Source of the DNA: Pirellula staleyi DSM 6068
GTDB taxonomy: Bacteria; Planctomycetota; Planctomycetia; Pirellulales; Pirellulaceae
Direction: 5' to 3'
NCBI GenBank assembly: GCA_945900945.1
Contig: CAMDKL010000016.1
Location: 1-56,237 of the forward strand
Length of the DNA: 56,237 bases
The number at the start of each line of letters is the position of its first letter. The first letter of the stretch is position 1. Positions 27,279-39,215 of the stretch are shown in pieces. The position numbers were made by a program, and so were the translations under genes. The notes under the pieces were generated by a model. It was not told the origin of the DNA. It saw only the letters and a list, made by a program, of their open reading frames with translations, and made no database searches.

Positions 27279-28373
27279 TTACAGACCATTGAGAAGCGAT
27301 CGATCCGAAATGAAACTCTCTGCGGTAGCTCGGCTTATGCGATTGGTCGAGAGCAGTCTTTTAATGGATTCGTCCATGGACACCATCCCCTCCGAACGGC
27401 CGGTAAGGATATAGTTGTCGATGCTCTCAAGTTTTCCGATGCGAATCGCGGCGCCTAGGGCTGGAGTATTAAACATTATTTCCAAGGCCAGTTCTTGCTT
27501 TTCTCCCTCGACGACGCTTGGAAGTAATCTTTGACAAATAACCGCGCGAACTCCAGATGCCAATTGCGAACGAACTTCGTTCTGCACTTGTTGGGGGAAA
27601 AAATCCGCATAACGCGAAATCGCACCTTTGGCGTCTCGAGTATGAAGTGTCGAGAGGACTAAATGACCGGTCTCGGCAGCACTGAGCGCCATGCGGGCCG
27701 TTTCAATATCTCGAATCTCACCCACCAAGATCACGTTGGGATCTTGCCTAAGACCGTACCGTAGCCCATCGGCAAACGACGCAACGTCGCGGCCAACTTC
27801 TCGTTGCGTAACAATGGAATTCGAGTAGTTTGGAAAACGATACTCAACCGGATCTTCGATGGTAAGGATTCGTTGACCACGGGTTCGATTCAAAAGCTCC
27901 ACAATCATTGCCAAGCTGGTGCTTTTTCCCGAACCCGTAACGCCAGTAAATAAAACTAAGCCATTCGAAAACGATCCAATGCGATGAGCCAGCTCTTTGG
28001 GAAACGATGTCCATGAAAAATCAGGAATGCAATCTGGAATGACGCGCAAACAAGCGCCCACCGAGCCAAACGAACGAAAGAGATTGACACGAAAGCGATT
28101 AGGCCTGCCGTAAACTGAGATTTCAGCGGCGTAGTCCAGGTTCAGCTCCCGCTCAAACTGCATTTTCTGAACGTCGGTCCGGACCGCACTTAATACCCTC
28201 TCCAAACACTCGGGAGTCAAAAGGCCCTCGTTTTCTATCGGAACCAACGATCCGTTCATGCGAAGCACAGGCGGGTAGCCGCAAACTAAATGCAAGTCGG
28301 AGGAGTTCGTAGCTATGGCTTTGCCAAGCCAATATTCTAACCGATTTTCTAGGGATTCAGTCGGGGGAGGCAT
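27279..28373 (-). CDS. pilT: PilT-like twitching-motility / pilus-retraction ATPase
   Basis: A hexameric AAA-like ATPase of the type II/IV secretion family that powers pilus retraction. Conserved elements are: the N-terminal SSDLHLVCGYPPVLRMNG, Walker A GVTGSGKST at 143-151, Asp box LTIEDPVEYRF, Walker B ILVGEIRD, and His box LSTLHTRDA. The PilT-type C-terminus AAIRIGKLESIDNYILTG with GMVSMDESIKRLL follows. At 364 aa it matches PilT rather than the larger PilB. No other pilus gene is in the window. It is transcribed away from rpoB. Confidence 0.92.
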   Translation of the reverse strand: MPPPTESLENRLEYWLGKAIATNSSDLHLVCGYPPVLRMNGSLVPIENEGLLTPECLERVLSAVRTDVQKMQFERELNLDYAAEISVYGRPNRFRVNLFRSFGSVGACLRVIPDCIPDFSWTSFPKELAHRIGSFSNGLVLFTGVTGSGKSTSLAMIVELLNRTRGQRILTIEDPVEYRFPNYSNSIVTQREVGRDVASFADGLRYGLRQDPNVILVGEIRDIETARMALSAAETGHLVLSTLHTRDAKGAISRYADFFPQQVQNEVRSQLASGVRAVICQRLLPSVVEGEKQELALEIMFNTPALGAAIRIGKLESIDNYILTGRSEGMVSMDESIKRLLSTNRISRATAESFISDRSLLNGL

Positions 28374-29081
28374 GCGTCAAGTCTTCAGCTGCGTAGAGCA
28401 ACGTAGTTTGGTGGGTGGTACTGCAAAGGAATTTTGCAAAGGAATTAGGATGGTTGACTGCAAAGGCTGCTAACCCTAAGAAAAGCACTTGGTTTCATAG
28501 GAAACGGCTCAAAGAACATTAAATCGCTCGGTGAAGTATCGACGCTGTCCGCAACCAGAAAAAAACACTTAGTGCATTAGTTTCTTTACTACAAATACCT
28601 GGTAAGCCATTTTGAAGCCAGAGCTAGCCGAGTGCCATTGGTGATATTTCTTTGTGAAATTTTGAAAATCGACATGGGTTGGCCTATACGATCTGGCATG
28701 GATCGGTACACTCTTTCAGGTGAGCGTTGGCAAAATTGGCACATTGGATACAGGCTGTGGACTTCGCGTCTTTCCCTGTATGAGCTTTTATTTGGGGGGA
28801 GAGCATTGGACGGATACTTTGTTGTTCAGATTCAATCTCCATCGCTTCCAAACTCTTCTTGGCTTGAGGCCGATCGTTTTTGGTCGAGTATCTCGATGGT
28901 TTACTCCACGGTTGATGATTTCAAAATGTCTTATTTCTACCGTCCGCCGTCTGTGTCTCTTCCGGCCGATGCGATTGGTCGTGTCGATGTCTGTTGAGTC
29001 GATCGACCAACTTTCCGACCCGGCACTTCGAATCTATCTAAACTTTCCTTTCAGATCTACTTTGAGAATTAGCTAGTCTCC
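28374..29081 (+). other. Long intergenic region upstream of rpoB
   Basis: This 708-bp gap separates the divergent pilT and rpoB genes. Short open frames exist, but none has a recognisable product. In many bacteria rplJ and rplL precede rpoB, but no such genes are seen here. The stretch includes GCAAAGGAATT twice near 28422 and one -35-like TTGACT (28454) with a poor -10 at 17 bp. The rpoB mRNA may carry a long leader. There is no clear terminator or riboswitch fold that I can name. Confidence 0.5.
28662..28690 (+). promoter_or_regulatory. Candidate sigma-70 promoter for rpoBC
   Basis: TTGAAA at 28662-28667 and TATACG at 28685-28690 are separated by exactly 17 bases, a good match to the vegetative consensus. 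It is about 390 bp upstream of rpoB and would give a leader of that length. Start-site data would be needed to accept it. Confidence 0.35.
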
Positions 29082-32000
29082 ATGGCAACATCCTCCAAGC
29101 GACGACTTCAGACCAGTACGATACGTGTTTTCGGTTCTGGCCGTAGTCAATTCCCGATTCCGAATTTGACAACCTTGCAAACCTCGTCGTATGAGGCGTT
29201 CTTGCAAGAGGACATACCTTCGGACAAGCGGAAAAACCAAGGGCTTGAGTCTGTCTTTCGTGAAATTTTCCCGATTGAGAGTTACGACAAAACCGTCGCT
29301 CTTGAATTCCTTCGCTATGAGCTTGGGAAGCCTCGATATACGCCTGAGGAGTGTCGTCAGCTTCGGCTCACGTATGGCAAGCCGCTCAAGGTATGGTTTC
29401 GGCTCAAGCGGGATCAGCCGCTTGAGGAAGAAGTGTATTTAGGCGATGTTCCCATCATGCTTGGTGGCGGCGAGTTCATTATCAACGGCGCTGAAAGAGT
29501 GGTGGTTAGTCAATTGCACCGATCTCCCGGCGTTGACTTCGTCGAGGAGTCTGAGGGTACATCCGATCGGCAACTTCCGTCTGCCAGGGTGATTCCTGAG
29601 CGTGGCAGTTGGATTGAAATCAATGTTACGAAAAAGGACTCACTGTCCGTTCGCATCGATCAAAGCGGTAAGTTTTCGGTGATGACGTTGTTGCGTGCCA
29701 TGTCGCCTAACTTAAGTACCGAGCAGGACTTACTGAATGCGTTTTATGAAATCAAGCCAGAGAAGCTGTCGGGGGGCGGCAGCGTAGCCAAGATTGAAAA
29801 CAAGATTTCTGGAGACGATGTTGTCTATCCTTCGGGCCACGAACGGGCTGGCGAGATTATTATTGAGGCAGGTCAAAAGTTTACGAAAGCGATTGCGGAG
29901 ACGATTTGCACGTGTGGCGTAAAGAGTGTTCAAGTGATGGATGCTCCGAAAGTGCCCTACATCATCAATTCGATCGCCGAGGACAATACCAATTCGCATG
30001 AGGAAGCGCTGTTGCGGATTTATCAAAGGCTTCGCCCGGGGAATCCGCCCGCGCTGGAGAAGGCTCGGACGCTTTTCCATGAGAAATTTTTCGATATTAA
30101 CCGTTATCGTTTAGGTCGAGTTGGTCGGTTCCGAGTCAACCGCAAACTAGACTTGGAAGTTCCGGAAGATGAGATGGCGTTGCGTCCAGAGGATTTGGTC
30201 GCATCGATTCGTTATTTGATCGATTTGTTCGACAGTGAGACCGATGCTCGTTTTGATGACATCGACCATTTGGGTAACCGACGTCTTCGAACGATAGACG
30301 AATTGGCTTGCGAAGAATTGCGTAAAGGCTTTCTGAAGCTACGTCGAACGGTTCAGGAGCGTATGAGTCTCAAAGAAGTTGAGGACATGACGCCACGTTC
30401 GTTGGTCAATCCCAAGAGCATCAGCGCTGCGATCGAATACTTCTTTGGTCGAGGCGAGTTATCGCAGGTGGTTGACCAAACCAACCCGCTTTCGCAATTG
30501 ACTCACGAGCGACGTCTATCGGCACTCGGGCCTGGGGGGTTGAATCGGAAACGTGCAGGCTTCGAAGTGCGTGACGTTCACATTTCGCACTACGGAAGAA
30601 TTTGCCCGATTGAGACGCCCGAAGGTACGAACATTGGATTGATTAGTTCGTTGTCAATTTACGCAGGTGTTGACGAGTATGGATTCCTCGTGACTCCGTA
30701 TCGCAAGGTTTCAGATGGTAAAGTAACGGAAGAAGTCGTATGGCTACGAGCCGATGAAGAGTCGGATGCGTATATCGGACCGGCTGACTTGACCGTCAAG
30801 GATGGCGCGTTGGTTGCAGGTCCGAGCTTGATCGCTCGTCACCGTAGCGATTTCGAAATTGTCACACCGGAAACCGTTCACTATATGGACATTGCACCGA
30901 GTCAAATGATCGGTGTTTCGGCGGGTTTGATTCCGTTTCTGGAGCATGACGACGCGAATCGCGCGCTCATGGGTTCCAACATGCAACGTCAAGCCGTACC
31001 GCTATTGGTTGCCGAGCCAGCCATTGTAGGCACTGGTCTTGAGCGCGAGGTCGCAGCGAATAGTTCGATGGTGGTACGAGCGCGTAGAGCGGGCAAAGTC
31101 ACGTACGTGGACTCGATGAAGATCGAAGTCGGCAACGATATTTACCATTTGAAGAAATATCAGGGGCTCAACGAGCGCACCTGTCTTAATCAGCGTCCGA
31201 TCATTCAAATTGGCGATAAGGTCGAAAAGGGTCAAATCATTGCTGACGGTGCTTCAACCCACTTGGGCGAACTTGCACTTGGGCGAAACATCTTGGTCGG
31301 CTTCATGTCGTTCGATGGCTACAACTACGAAGATGCGATTATTATCAGCGAAGAGTTGGTCAAGCAAGATGTGTACACCTCGATCCACATCGAAGAGTTC
31401 GACGTCGAAATTCGCGAAACCAAGCTTGGGCGGGAAGAATTTACCCGTGACATTCCAAACGTGAGCGAAAAGGCACTTCGCAATCTTGACGAAACCGGCA
31501 TTGTTCAAATTGGAACCTACGTGGCTCCAGGCGATATTCTCGTGGGCAAGGTTTCGCCAAAGAGCAAGACCGAGCTAACGCCAGAGGAAAAACTGCTTCA
31601 CGCAATTTTTGGACGCGCAGGCGAAGACGTAAAGAATGACTCGCTCGAGGTCAGTTCTGGTGTTGAGGGCATCGTGATTGATACACAGAAATTCTCTCGT
31701 CGGATGAGTCTGTCCGAGGAGGAGCGAAAGGAATTTGAAAAGGAACTGAAGCGAGTAGAGACCGAGGGCAACAAGGATATCTCGGTTTCGTTTGCGTCGT
31801 TTGCCGAGGAACTTGAGAAAGCAATCGGCGGCAAGCTGACGGACGACGATGGAACTCCGTTAACCGGTGGCCAAGATCCAAAGTACATAGCGGAAAAGGC
31901 CCAAACATTTAACTTGTCCCGGTTGATCAACCGCTTAGACGGTGGTCTGCACGCAGAAGTCAAGAAGGTTTACAAGAATCTTTGGCCAGCCGTCGAAGAA

Positions 32001-32801
32001 GCTCTCGATATGCGCGATCGCCAGCTCAACAGCATGAAGCGGGGCGATGAATTGCGTAGTGGAGTTCTTCAAATGGTGAAGGTTTATCTCGCCACCAAAC
32101 GCGTGATCAGCGTTGGGGACAAGATGGCGGGTCGCCACGGCAACAAGGGGGTTATCTCCAAGGTGCTGCCGGTAGAAGATATGCCGTTCCTGCCGGACGG
32201 TACTCCATTGCAAATCATGTTGAATCCGCTCGGAGTTCCTAGCCGTATGAACGTCGGTCAAATTTTAGAGACCCACTTGGGTTGGGCGGGAGCCGTATCC
32301 GGTTTCCAAGCACTCACGCCCGTCTTCGATGGAGCGACCGAGACCGATATCAACGAAGCCCTGGAGGAAGCGGGCTTGCCACGTCACGGCAAGATTCGGC
32401 TTCATGATGGGCGAACGGGCGAACAGATGAGCCAGGAGACAACGGTTGGTTACATTTATATGCTCAAGTTGCATCACCTCGTCGATGACAAAGTGCACGC
32501 TCGCAGCACTGGTCCCTATTCGCTTATCACTCAGCAACCGCTGGGCGGCAAAGCGAGATTCGGTGGTCAGCGATTCGGCGAAATGGAAGTGTGGGCTCTC
32601 GAGGCATACGGTGCCGCCTATATCCTTCAAGAATTGCTTACCGTGAAGAGCGATGACGTGGAGGGACGGACCAAGATCTACGAATCCATGGTCAAAGGTG
32701 AGAACACACTTGAAGCGGGCACACCAGCTAGCTTCGACGTTTTGACCAACGAAATTCGAGGACTTGCACTCAACATGCGACTCGAGAAGCGACGCCTATA
32801 A
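29082..32801 (+). CDS. rpoB: DNA-directed RNA polymerase subunit beta
   Basis: The catalytic beta subunit of RNA polymerase. The N-terminus ([20 protein letters not shown]) and central blocks are typical; the rifampicin region near residues 454-487 reads [19 protein letters not shown] followed by LSALGPGG. The residues equivalent to E. coli D516, H526 and S531 are unchanged, and the position equivalent to N518 is Thr. The C-terminal [20 protein letters not shown] and [20 protein letters not shown] are intact. At 1239 aa it is shorter than the E. coli subunit but normal for bacteria lacking its insertions. rpoC follows after 194 bp. Confidence 0.99.
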   Translation: MATSSKRRLQTSTIRVFGSGRSQFPIPNLTTLQTSSYEAFLQEDIPSDKRKNQGLESVFREIFPIESYDKTVALEFLRYELGKPRYTPEECRQLRLTYGKPLKVWFRLKRDQPLEEEVYLGDVPIMLGGGEFIINGAERVVVSQLHRSPGVDFVEESEGTSDRQLPSARVIPERGSWIEINVTKKDSLSVRIDQSGKFSVMTLLRAMSPNLSTEQDLLNAFYEIKPEKLSGGGSVAKIENKISGDDVVYPSGHERAGEIIIEAGQKFTKAIAETICTCGVKSVQVMDAPKVPYIINSIAEDNTNSHEEALLRIYQRLRPGNPPALEKARTLFHEKFFDINRYRLGRVGRFRVNRKLDLEVPEDEMALRPEDLVASIRYLIDLFDSETDARFDDIDHLGNRRLRTIDELACEELRKGFLKLRRTVQERMSLKEVEDMTPRSLVNPKSISAAIEYFFGRGELSQVVDQTNPLSQLTHERRLSALGPGGLNRKRAGFEVRDVHISHYGRICPIETPEGTNIGLISSLSIYAGVDEYGFLVTPYRKVSDGKVTEEVVWLRADEESDAYIGPADLTVKDGALVAGPSLIARHRSDFEIVTPETVHYMDIAPSQMIGVSAGLIPFLEHDDANRALMGSNMQRQAVPLLVAEPAIVGTGLEREVAANSSMVVRARRAGKVTYVDSMKIEVGNDIYHLKKYQGLNERTCLNQRPIIQIGDKVEKGQIIADGASTHLGELALGRNILVGFMSFDGYNYEDAIIISEELVKQDVYTSIHIEEFDVEIRETKLGREEFTRDIPNVSEKALRNLDETGIVQIGTYVAPGDILVGKVSPKSKTELTPEEKLLHAIFGRAGEDVKNDSLEVSSGVEGIVIDTQKFSRRMSLSEEERKEFEKELKRVETEGNKDISVSFASFAEELEKAIGGKLTDDDGTPLTGGQDPKYIAEKAQTFNLSRLINRLDGGLHAEVKKVYKNLWPAVEEALDMRDRQLNSMKRGDELRSGVLQMVKVYLATKRVISVGDKMAGRHGNKGVISKVLPVEDMPFLPDGTPLQIMLNPLGVPSRMNVGQILETHLGWAGAVSGFQALTPVFDGATETDINEALEEAGLPRHGKIRLHDGRTGEQMSQETTVGYIYMLKLHHLVDDKVHARSTGPYSLITQQPLGGKARFGGQRFGEMEVWALEAYGAAYILQELLTVKSDDVEGRTKIYESMVKGENTLEAGTPASFDVLTNEIRGLALNMRLEKRRL

Positions 32802-32995
32802 TCGACGCACTCGCAAGCGAATTGCTACGAGAGCCAGACTGCTCCAAAGAAGACAAAAAAACTCGCGAAGTTCCAAACGGGCTTCGCAATACCAAATAAG
32901 CATTCTCCACCCTCACCTATCACCTTAGACGACTTGCGTATTCGGCTTGCTTTCGAGCCAATTTACCGAGTCGTTGAGAACAGGAGTTTTTCGTA

Positions 32996-35900
32996 ATGGC
33001 CAATGCCGAAGCCACCTACGATCGCGTCAACGATTACACTTCAGTAAAAATTTCTCTCGCGAGACCACAGGACATCCGTTCGTGGTCCTTTGGTGAAGTT
33101 AAAAAGCCTGAGACGATCAATTACCGGACTTACCGTCCCGAAAAAGATGGGCTTTTCTGCGAACGTATTTTTGGCCCCGAAAAGGACTGGGAATGCGCTT
33201 GCGGCAAGTATCGCGGGATGAAGTACAAAGGCATGATTTGCGATCGATGCGGTGTCAAGGTTACGCACTCGCGTGTTCGACGCAAACGCATGGGTCACAT
33301 CGAATTGGCCGCACCGGTCGCTCATATTTGGTTTTTCAAAGCCATGCCGAGCCGTTTGGGCAACTTGCTCGAAATGAAGACAACGAGTCTCGAAAAAGTT
33401 ATCTACTTCCAAGACTACGTCGTGACGAATCCCGGATCGACCGAACTAGAAGCACAGCAGCTTCTGACCGAAGAGGAGTACCGTGCAGCCCGTGCTCAGT
33501 ACGGCGAGAACTTCGAAGCGGACATGGGTGCCGAAGCGGTTCGCAAACTACTCCAATCGCTGGATCTGGTAAAACTGTCGGAAGTGCTTCGAGTCGAGTT
33601 GGCTGAGACGAGCAGCAAGCAGCGCAAGAAGGATTTGATCAATCGTTTGAAATTGGTTGAATCTATTCGTGATAGCGAAAACCGACCCGAGTGGATGGTG
33701 CTGGATGTTATCCCAGTTATTCCACCGGACCTGCGTCCGTTGGTTCTATTGGACAGTGGAAACTTCGCAACTTCCGACCTGAATGACCTCTATCGCCGAA
33801 TCATCAACCGCAACAATCGATTGCGTAAGTTGGTGGACTTGAATGCGCCTGAAGTCATAATCCGAAATGAAAAGCGGATGTTGCAACAGTCAGTCGACGC
33901 GCTGTTTGACAACGGACGATGCAAGCGCCCTGTATTGGGTAGCAGCAACCGACCGCTCAAGTCGCTGACCGACATGATCAAAGGAAAGCAAGGTCGATTC
34001 CGAGAGAACTTACTTGGGAAACGCGTTGACTATTCTGCGCGAAGCGTGATCGTAGTCGGTCCGCGTTTGCGCTTGCACCAGTGCGGTTTGCCCAAGAAGA
34101 TTGCGCTTGAATTGTACCAGCCATTCATTATTCGTAAGCTAAAAGAACTCGGACACGCCGATACGATTAAGTCGGCCAAGAAGATGCTGGAACGCAAGGA
34201 CGAAGAGGTTTGGGATATTCTCGAACAAGTGATCCGCAACCACCCGGTGCTCCTGAACCGAGCTCCTACGCTTCACCGAATGGGTATCCAAGCCTTCGAA
34301 CCTATTCTGGTGGAGGGCAATGCTATTCATTTGCATCCGCTCGTATGCAAAGGCTTCAACGCCGACTTCGACGGTGACCAGATGGCCGTTCACTTGCCCC
34401 TCTCGATTGAGGCTCAAGTGGAAGCTCATACACTAATGATGAGCACGCACAACATTTTCGCACCGAGCAATGGTAAGCCGATCATGAGCCCGTCTCAGGA
34501 TACGGTCATGGGTTGCTTTTATATCTCGGTCGAATTGCCCGATCAACCGGGCGAGGGGATGGTCTTTGCAACCATGATGGAAGCAGACTACGCGCACCAA
34601 CAGGGTATCATTGCGATGCACGCCAAGATCAAGGTGCGATTGCCAAAAGATCGTCGGCTCAAGTCGGAAGACCCGAGTGCAAAGTACGGTGCGGTCCTTC
34701 AGACTACCTACGGACGAATCTTGTTCAACTCGATCTTGCCGCAGGGTATGGATTTCTACAACATGCCGCTCAAAGGTAGTGACTTGGCAGCGGTTATTAG
34801 CGATTGTTACCATCGATTGGGTCGTCGTCCAACGATCAAGCTGTTGGACGATATGAATCAACTCGGATTCCGTGAGTCGACTCGCAGTGGTCTTTCGTTC
34901 GGTGCCGATGATCTTGTGACACCCGATTCCAAGATCAAACACATCTCCGATGCTGACAAGAAGGTCATGACGTTTCAAAAGAACTATCTTAAGGGAGTCA
35001 TGACTGCTCAGGAACGTTACAACCAAGTGCTGGACGCTTGGACAGCAACGCGAGAGTTGATCACCAAGGACATGTTGGCGGCTATGGAAACCGACACTCA
35101 CCGCGGCAAGTGGTACATCAACCCTGTGTTCTTGATGGCTTCCTCCGGTGCACGCGGTGGTATCGAACAGATCCGCCAATTGGCCGGTATGCGTGGTTTG
35201 ATGGCCAAGCCGACAGGTGAAATCATCGAAACCCCGATCAAATCTAATTTTCGCGAAGGCCTAACGGTGCTCGAGTACTTTAGCTCGACTCACGGAGCTC
35301 GCAAAGGTTTGGCGGACACGGCCCTCAAGACAGCCGATTCGGGGTACTTGACCCGCAAGTTGGCTGACGTTGCTCAAAACGTGGTCATCACGATGAACGA
35401 CTGCTTGACAACGCAAGGGATCACCAAGGGTGTTATTTACCGTGGCGAGAAAGTCGAAGTTCGCCTGGCCGATTCAATCATTGGCCGAGTAAGCCGTCAA
35501 AACATCGTCAACTTGATCTCTGCAGAGACGATTGTAGAAGAAAACCAAATGATCACTCGCGAAATCGCTCGAAGGATCGAAGAGATGGGCTTGGAAAAGA
35601 TCCAGGTTCGCTCACCGATGACCTGTGATGCTCCGCTTGGAATATGCCGTACTTGCTATGGGATGGATATGAGCACAGGCGCTCTCGTCGAAGAGGGAAT
35701 GGCAGTTGGAATCATCGCTGCTCAAAGCATCGGCGAACCAGGAACTCAGCTAACCATGCGTACGTTCCACCAAGGTGGTGCGGCTAGTACGAGCATGGAA
35801 GAAAGCGATATCAAGGCCAAGAAGGGTGGTATCGTTAAGTTCATGAAGATGCGATTGGTCAACAACGATGACGGGCACGATGTGGTCCTGACTCGCAACT

Positions 35901-37306
35901 GCGAGATCGCGTTGGTTGATGGTCGTGGACGTGAAATCGAAAGATACGATGTTCCATCGGGAGCACGATTGAGTGTCAAAGAAAACCAAGAAATCGTTAA
36001 AGGACAACAGCTATGCGAATGGAACCCTCACAAGATTCCAATTTTTGCAACTGCTGGCGGTAAAGTTTCCTTCGTTGATATCATTGAGGGCGAGACGCTC
36101 AAGTTGGAAAAAGACCCGAGCGGTAACGTTCGACGGCGCATCATGGATGCACGTGGGAAGTTCCACCCGCAGATCGTGATCGAAGATGCAGACGGCAAAG
36201 CTCTGGATGTGCATTATTTGCCGGACAAGGCGGTTATAAACTGCATCGAAGGCAAGCAAGTGAACGCAGGTACCGAGTTGGCGGAAATGCCACGTGAAGC
36301 GACCGGTGTTCGCGATATTACCGGCGGTCTGCCACGCGTTACCGAAATCTTCGAAGCACGAAAGCCCAAGGATCCAGCTGTTGTGGCTGAACTCGACGGA
36401 ATCGTTGAAATCTCCAAAGACCGTAAGCGAGGCAAGCGATCGATTGTTGTTCGTAGTGAAAGCGGAGAAGAAACCGAACACTTGGTTCCACCAGGCAAAC
36501 GATTCATGGTGACCTCTGGTGACACTGTCAAAGCCGGGCAGGCGCTTGTGGAAGGACCTCTTGTACCTCACGACATCTTGCGTGTTAGCGGCGAAGAAGC
36601 TGTTCAACAGTATCTCGTCCACGAAGTACAGCAAGTCTATCGTCTCCAACGCGTTGAGATCAGCGACAAACACATCGAAATCATTATCGCACGTATGTTG
36701 CGCAAGGTTAAGATCACGAATGCGGGCGACACGAACTTGCTGTCCGGTTTGGTAATGGATCGATTTGAATTCAAACGGCACAACGATCAGCTGGCAAAAT
36801 GCTTGAAGATCTCTGATCCAGGCGATACGGAATTTGCACTTGGAGCCATCGTTCCAAAGGAAGCCTTTGAAGCATCGAATGCACAATGCGAAGCGCTGGG
36901 TGGCAAGCAAGCCAAGGGAAAGAAGCCTAAACCAGCTCACGGCGAAGTTCAGCTGCTAGGTATTACCAAAGCGTCTGTGCAAAGCAATAGTTTTATCTCA
37001 GCAGCCAGTTTCCAGGAAACGACCAAGGTATTGACTGAAGCAGCATTGGCTGGCAAAGTCGACAGGCTAGTTGGACTCAAAGAGAACGTAATCCTAGGTC
37101 ACTTGATTCCGGCCGGAACGGGGTTCCGCGTTTTCCAAGACTCCGAAGTCAGTTACCGCAAAGAGGCGTTGGAGGATTTAGTAAACCGAGGTACGGCAGC
37201 GGCGGAACAGAGTTTCCCATTACTCGCAGATGCACCTCGACCACAAACGAGTGCTGAAGCATCACCAGCGCCACCGGTTTCGGATGCTGAAGTCAATAAT
37301 GAGTAG
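32996..37306 (+). CDS. rpoC: DNA-directed RNA polymerase subunit beta'
   Basis: The beta' subunit with the catalytic Mg-binding loop [12 protein letters not shown] (455-466; the Asp residues are at 457, 459 and 461). The N-terminal zinc ribbon starts with C67 and C69 (ECACGKY) and ends with ICDRCG. The second zinc site ([13 protein letters not shown], about 877-889) is present, along with [19 protein letters not shown] in the trigger-loop area. The C-terminal tail is Ala- and Pro-rich. An AGGAG ribosome-binding site precedes the ATG. It is 1436 aa long. It is co-directional with rpoB, probably one transcript; no rpsL follows. Confidence 0.99.
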   Translation: MANAEATYDRVNDYTSVKISLARPQDIRSWSFGEVKKPETINYRTYRPEKDGLFCERIFGPEKDWECACGKYRGMKYKGMICDRCGVKVTHSRVRRKRMGHIELAAPVAHIWFFKAMPSRLGNLLEMKTTSLEKVIYFQDYVVTNPGSTELEAQQLLTEEEYRAARAQYGENFEADMGAEAVRKLLQSLDLVKLSEVLRVELAETSSKQRKKDLINRLKLVESIRDSENRPEWMVLDVIPVIPPDLRPLVLLDSGNFATSDLNDLYRRIINRNNRLRKLVDLNAPEVIIRNEKRMLQQSVDALFDNGRCKRPVLGSSNRPLKSLTDMIKGKQGRFRENLLGKRVDYSARSVIVVGPRLRLHQCGLPKKIALELYQPFIIRKLKELGHADTIKSAKKMLERKDEEVWDILEQVIRNHPVLLNRAPTLHRMGIQAFEPILVEGNAIHLHPLVCKGFNADFDGDQMAVHLPLSIEAQVEAHTLMMSTHNIFAPSNGKPIMSPSQDTVMGCFYISVELPDQPGEGMVFATMMEADYAHQQGIIAMHAKIKVRLPKDRRLKSEDPSAKYGAVLQTTYGRILFNSILPQGMDFYNMPLKGSDLAAVISDCYHRLGRRPTIKLLDDMNQLGFRESTRSGLSFGADDLVTPDSKIKHISDADKKVMTFQKNYLKGVMTAQERYNQVLDAWTATRELITKDMLAAMETDTHRGKWYINPVFLMASSGARGGIEQIRQLAGMRGLMAKPTGEIIETPIKSNFREGLTVLEYFSSTHGARKGLADTALKTADSGYLTRKLADVAQNVVITMNDCLTTQGITKGVIYRGEKVEVRLADSIIGRVSRQNIVNLISAETIVEENQMITREIARRIEEMGLEKIQVRSPMTCDAPLGICRTCYGMDMSTGALVEEGMAVGIIAAQSIGEPGTQLTMRTFHQGGAASTSMEESDIKAKKGGIVKFMKMRLVNNDDGHDVVLTRNCEIALVDGRGREIERYDVPSGARLSVKENQEIVKGQQLCEWNPHKIPIFATAGGKVSFVDIIEGETLKLEKDPSGNVRRRIMDARGKFHPQIVIEDADGKALDVHYLPDKAVINCIEGKQVNAGTELAEMPREATGVRDITGGLPRVTEIFEARKPKDPAVVAELDGIVEISKDRKRGKRSIVVRSESGEETEHLVPPGKRFMVTSGDTVKAGQALVEGPLVPHDILRVSGEEAVQQYLVHEVQQVYRLQRVEISDKHIEIIIARMLRKVKITNAGDTNLLSGLVMDRFEFKRHNDQLAKCLKISDPGDTEFALGAIVPKEAFEASNAQCEALGGKQAKGKKPKPAHGEVQLLGITKASVQSNSFISAASFQETTKVLTEAALAGKVDRLVGLKENVILGHLIPAGTGFRVFQDSEVSYRKEALEDLVNRGTAAAEQSFPLLADAPRPQTSAEASPAPPVSDAEVNNE

Positions 37307-37481
37307 ATAGAACGTCGATTTGTGAACTACTAAATAAAAGGGGGCATTGGCAAAACTTGCTACACGATTGCAGCGGACCGAAGGCATTGAACGGTGGAGC
37401 GTCAGGATAGTTCCATACCAAAGCATTCAATAAATCTCAGATTACGGAAAGCCTAAAGCCAGTTTCGAATCTCGATTCATC

Positions 37482-38675
37482 TTAAGCTGCTAAGCGTATT
37501 GGCAAACCAGCGTTTTGTCGGGCGGTGAAGAGATGAATAGCGGCAGTCAATTCATGCATCGCATCTTCCATCCGTTGCGATTGCCGTAGGAGAGAGAGAT
37601 TCTCGGCTAAGCGGTCCTGCAATTGCAGCAATTGACCGTCTGCTATCAGGCTACTGGCAATCTCATTTGTCATTTTTTGCGCGATAACTAATTCATTGTT
37701 CCATTGCTTTACTTCTGTAACATGTGCTTTCTGTTGTCTTTCCACCATCCCCAAAAAGTGAACTAGGTTCAGCTCTTGGCGTTGGTTGAGTTCGTCCCAC
37801 CTACGTTGGGTTGCGTCGATCCGAGTATTCCATTGATCAATGATCGCTTTTTCGAAGGACGACAAGGACGACAAAAGGGTCGAATTTGATGCGATAAGTA
37901 CATCGGTAAATGGCTTGGTGGCTCCATCCGTGCTTTGGAATCGGTGCAGAAGCTCATCTTCCATATAGGAGTCGATCTTGTGCAACTGTTCATTGTCGCG
38001 TCGTTCGACCAAGAATCGAATGAGGTAGGTTATCACCATGCAGGTCATTGCAGTGAAGGTTGTGTTGAAAGCGGTTCCCATGCTGCTCAACATCTTCGGT
38101 AGTTTTTCCGTTAACCCTTCCATCGATAATCCTGTTAGCGCTGCACCGAAATGCACTACTGTTCCGATTAGACCGAGTATTGGAAGAATCGTCGTGACAA
38201 AACGAGAGAAGCCATACCGGTCGAATACTTGGTCGCTGTTCCGAGTCGCAAGCGATTCAAGGTACTCACGAAAACCATCGGCGGATTGGCGTTCATGCAC
38301 AAACCTTAGGGCGGACTGAATTCTTTGGTAAAACATGGAATTAGTGTCGGCGACGTGGTTTAGCCGCAATTCATCCAAGAGAACACCAGCGCGGTCCGTT
38401 TTCTCAAGTCCTTGGCACGGTGGCAACGCGACGCGACCTATAGCTGCTTTCTCGCGTGTTCCCCTCCGAAAACACAGCAAATGCTCTGCGTTTGCCCAGA
38501 AAAATAGCAGCACGATCGCATATTCTGTAGCGTGGTGCGTCGTGTAAGCGTGAAGGATAGAGTCACGCATAAACGGCATGTGTACGAACAGGTAGTACAT
38601 TCCACTAATCGCCATGCCGATCAGGAATGCACTCGATCCACCGCCCTGTTTTTTTCGAAATGAAAAAGATCTCAT
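37482..38675 (-). CDS. MotA/TolQ/ExbB-like proton-channel protein with coiled-coil tail
   Basis: 397 aa. An N-terminal hydrophobic hairpin (FLIGMAISGMYYLFVHMPF and YAIVLLFFWANAE) is followed by a cytoplasmic segment. Then come two core helices, FVTTILPILGLIGTVVHFG and MGTAFNTTFTAMTCMVITYL, the two-helix core shared by MotA, TolQ and ExbB. After residue 225 comes a long helical, Gln/Arg-rich tail of about 170 residues, predicted to be coiled coil. No MotB/ExbD partner is adjacent. Upstream lies a palindrome-plus-promoter block shared with another such gene (38740-38785). Confidence 0.85.
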   Translation of the reverse strand: MRSFSFRKKQGGGSSAFLIGMAISGMYYLFVHMPFMRDSILHAYTTHHATEYAIVLLFFWANAEHLLCFRRGTREKAAIGRVALPPCQGLEKTDRAGVLLDELRLNHVADTNSMFYQRIQSALRFVHERQSADGFREYLESLATRNSDQVFDRYGFSRFVTTILPILGLIGTVVHFGAALTGLSMEGLTEKLPKMLSSMGTAFNTTFTAMTCMVITYLIRFLVERRDNEQLHKIDSYMEDELLHRFQSTDGATKPFTDVLIASNSTLLSSLSSFEKAIIDQWNTRIDATQRRWDELNQRQELNLVHFLGMVERQQKAHVTEVKQWNNELVIAQKMTNEIASSLIADGQLLQLQDRLAENLSLLRQSQRMEDAMHELTAAIHLFTARQNAGLPIRLAA

Positions 38676-38739
38676 CTAGTTTGTCCTAAAAATCCGTTTG
38701 TGCCACTGACGTTCATGTGCTGAAGTGGAAGAATTACGA

Positions 38740-38785
38740 ACTATATTGCTTGGACTTCCTTGAATAATCAGGAAAAACCTGACAG
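38740..38785 (-). promoter_or_regulatory. Shared palindrome/promoter block, copy 1
   Basis: On the minus strand: a palindrome with 5-base arms TCAGG-TTTTT-CCTGA (38768-38782), immediately followed by a -35-like TTATTC (38762-38767), 16 bases, and a -10-like TATAGT (38740-38745). The -10 is about 65 bases before the ATG of the 397-aa MotA/ExbB-like gene. A second copy with the same layout is at 45440-45485. The match between copies is 23 of 25 bases over the conserved part (38761-38785). Confidence 0.6.
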
Positions 38786-38879
38786 AGCTTCCTCTGAACT
38801 TCCTTTACTAAAACCGCGAGTTCGATTGGACGAAATAGGAACAGCAACATGTCCAAACCCTATGGAAGAGATGGATTTG

Positions 38880-39215
38880 GCTTGCCAGGCCACAATAACT
38901 CCGGCCCGAATGGTAGTCGTACTTGCGATCATCGTCACTGGAAAGAAATCAGATTTCCTAAAACAGCATCTTAGAAGACCGAGCCTGCGTTGGTTCGGCA
39001 AATATAGTTATGGAGAGTACATCGTGCAGTTGCCATTGGTGACTTTACTTCCAATCTCGACCATGATCTGGGCTTTGGGATTGAAGGCCATGAATCCGAT
39101 TGTGATAGGTCTGGTGTACCTGGTCAATATGGTCGCTTTGACCTGCGTTGTCGCATAGGCCTCCTTCCATCAGTTCGAGAATCGCTTTTTGAGATTAAAG
39201 CGGTACTTTAGTTAA
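38880..39215 (+). pseudogene. Acyltransferase-3 (OafA-like) C-terminal remnant with in-frame TAG
   Basis: Only the end of an integral-membrane O-acyltransferase remains: RRPSLRWFGKYSYGEYIVQL is the conserved FGxxSYxxY block, followed by hydrophobic helices to CVVA. The frame then meets TAG at 39156-39158. Directly after it the same frame reads ASFHQFENRFLRLKRYFS before TAA at 39213, which is the expected family ending (a (Y/F)HxxExPFLRLKR-type tail). So one nonsense codon breaks the tail and the front half of the gene is missing. The left boundary is approximate. Confidence 0.8.

Noticed and set aside
28632-29076. Open frames of about 120 codons before rpoB.
   Set aside because: Two overlapping frames, neither with a recognisable motif; more likely the rpoB leader.
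37482-38675. A Zorya-type defence system (MotA-like ZorA with a coiled-coil tail).
   Set aside because: No ZorB next to it and no helicase or nuclease gene in the neighbourhood; the tail alone is not enough.
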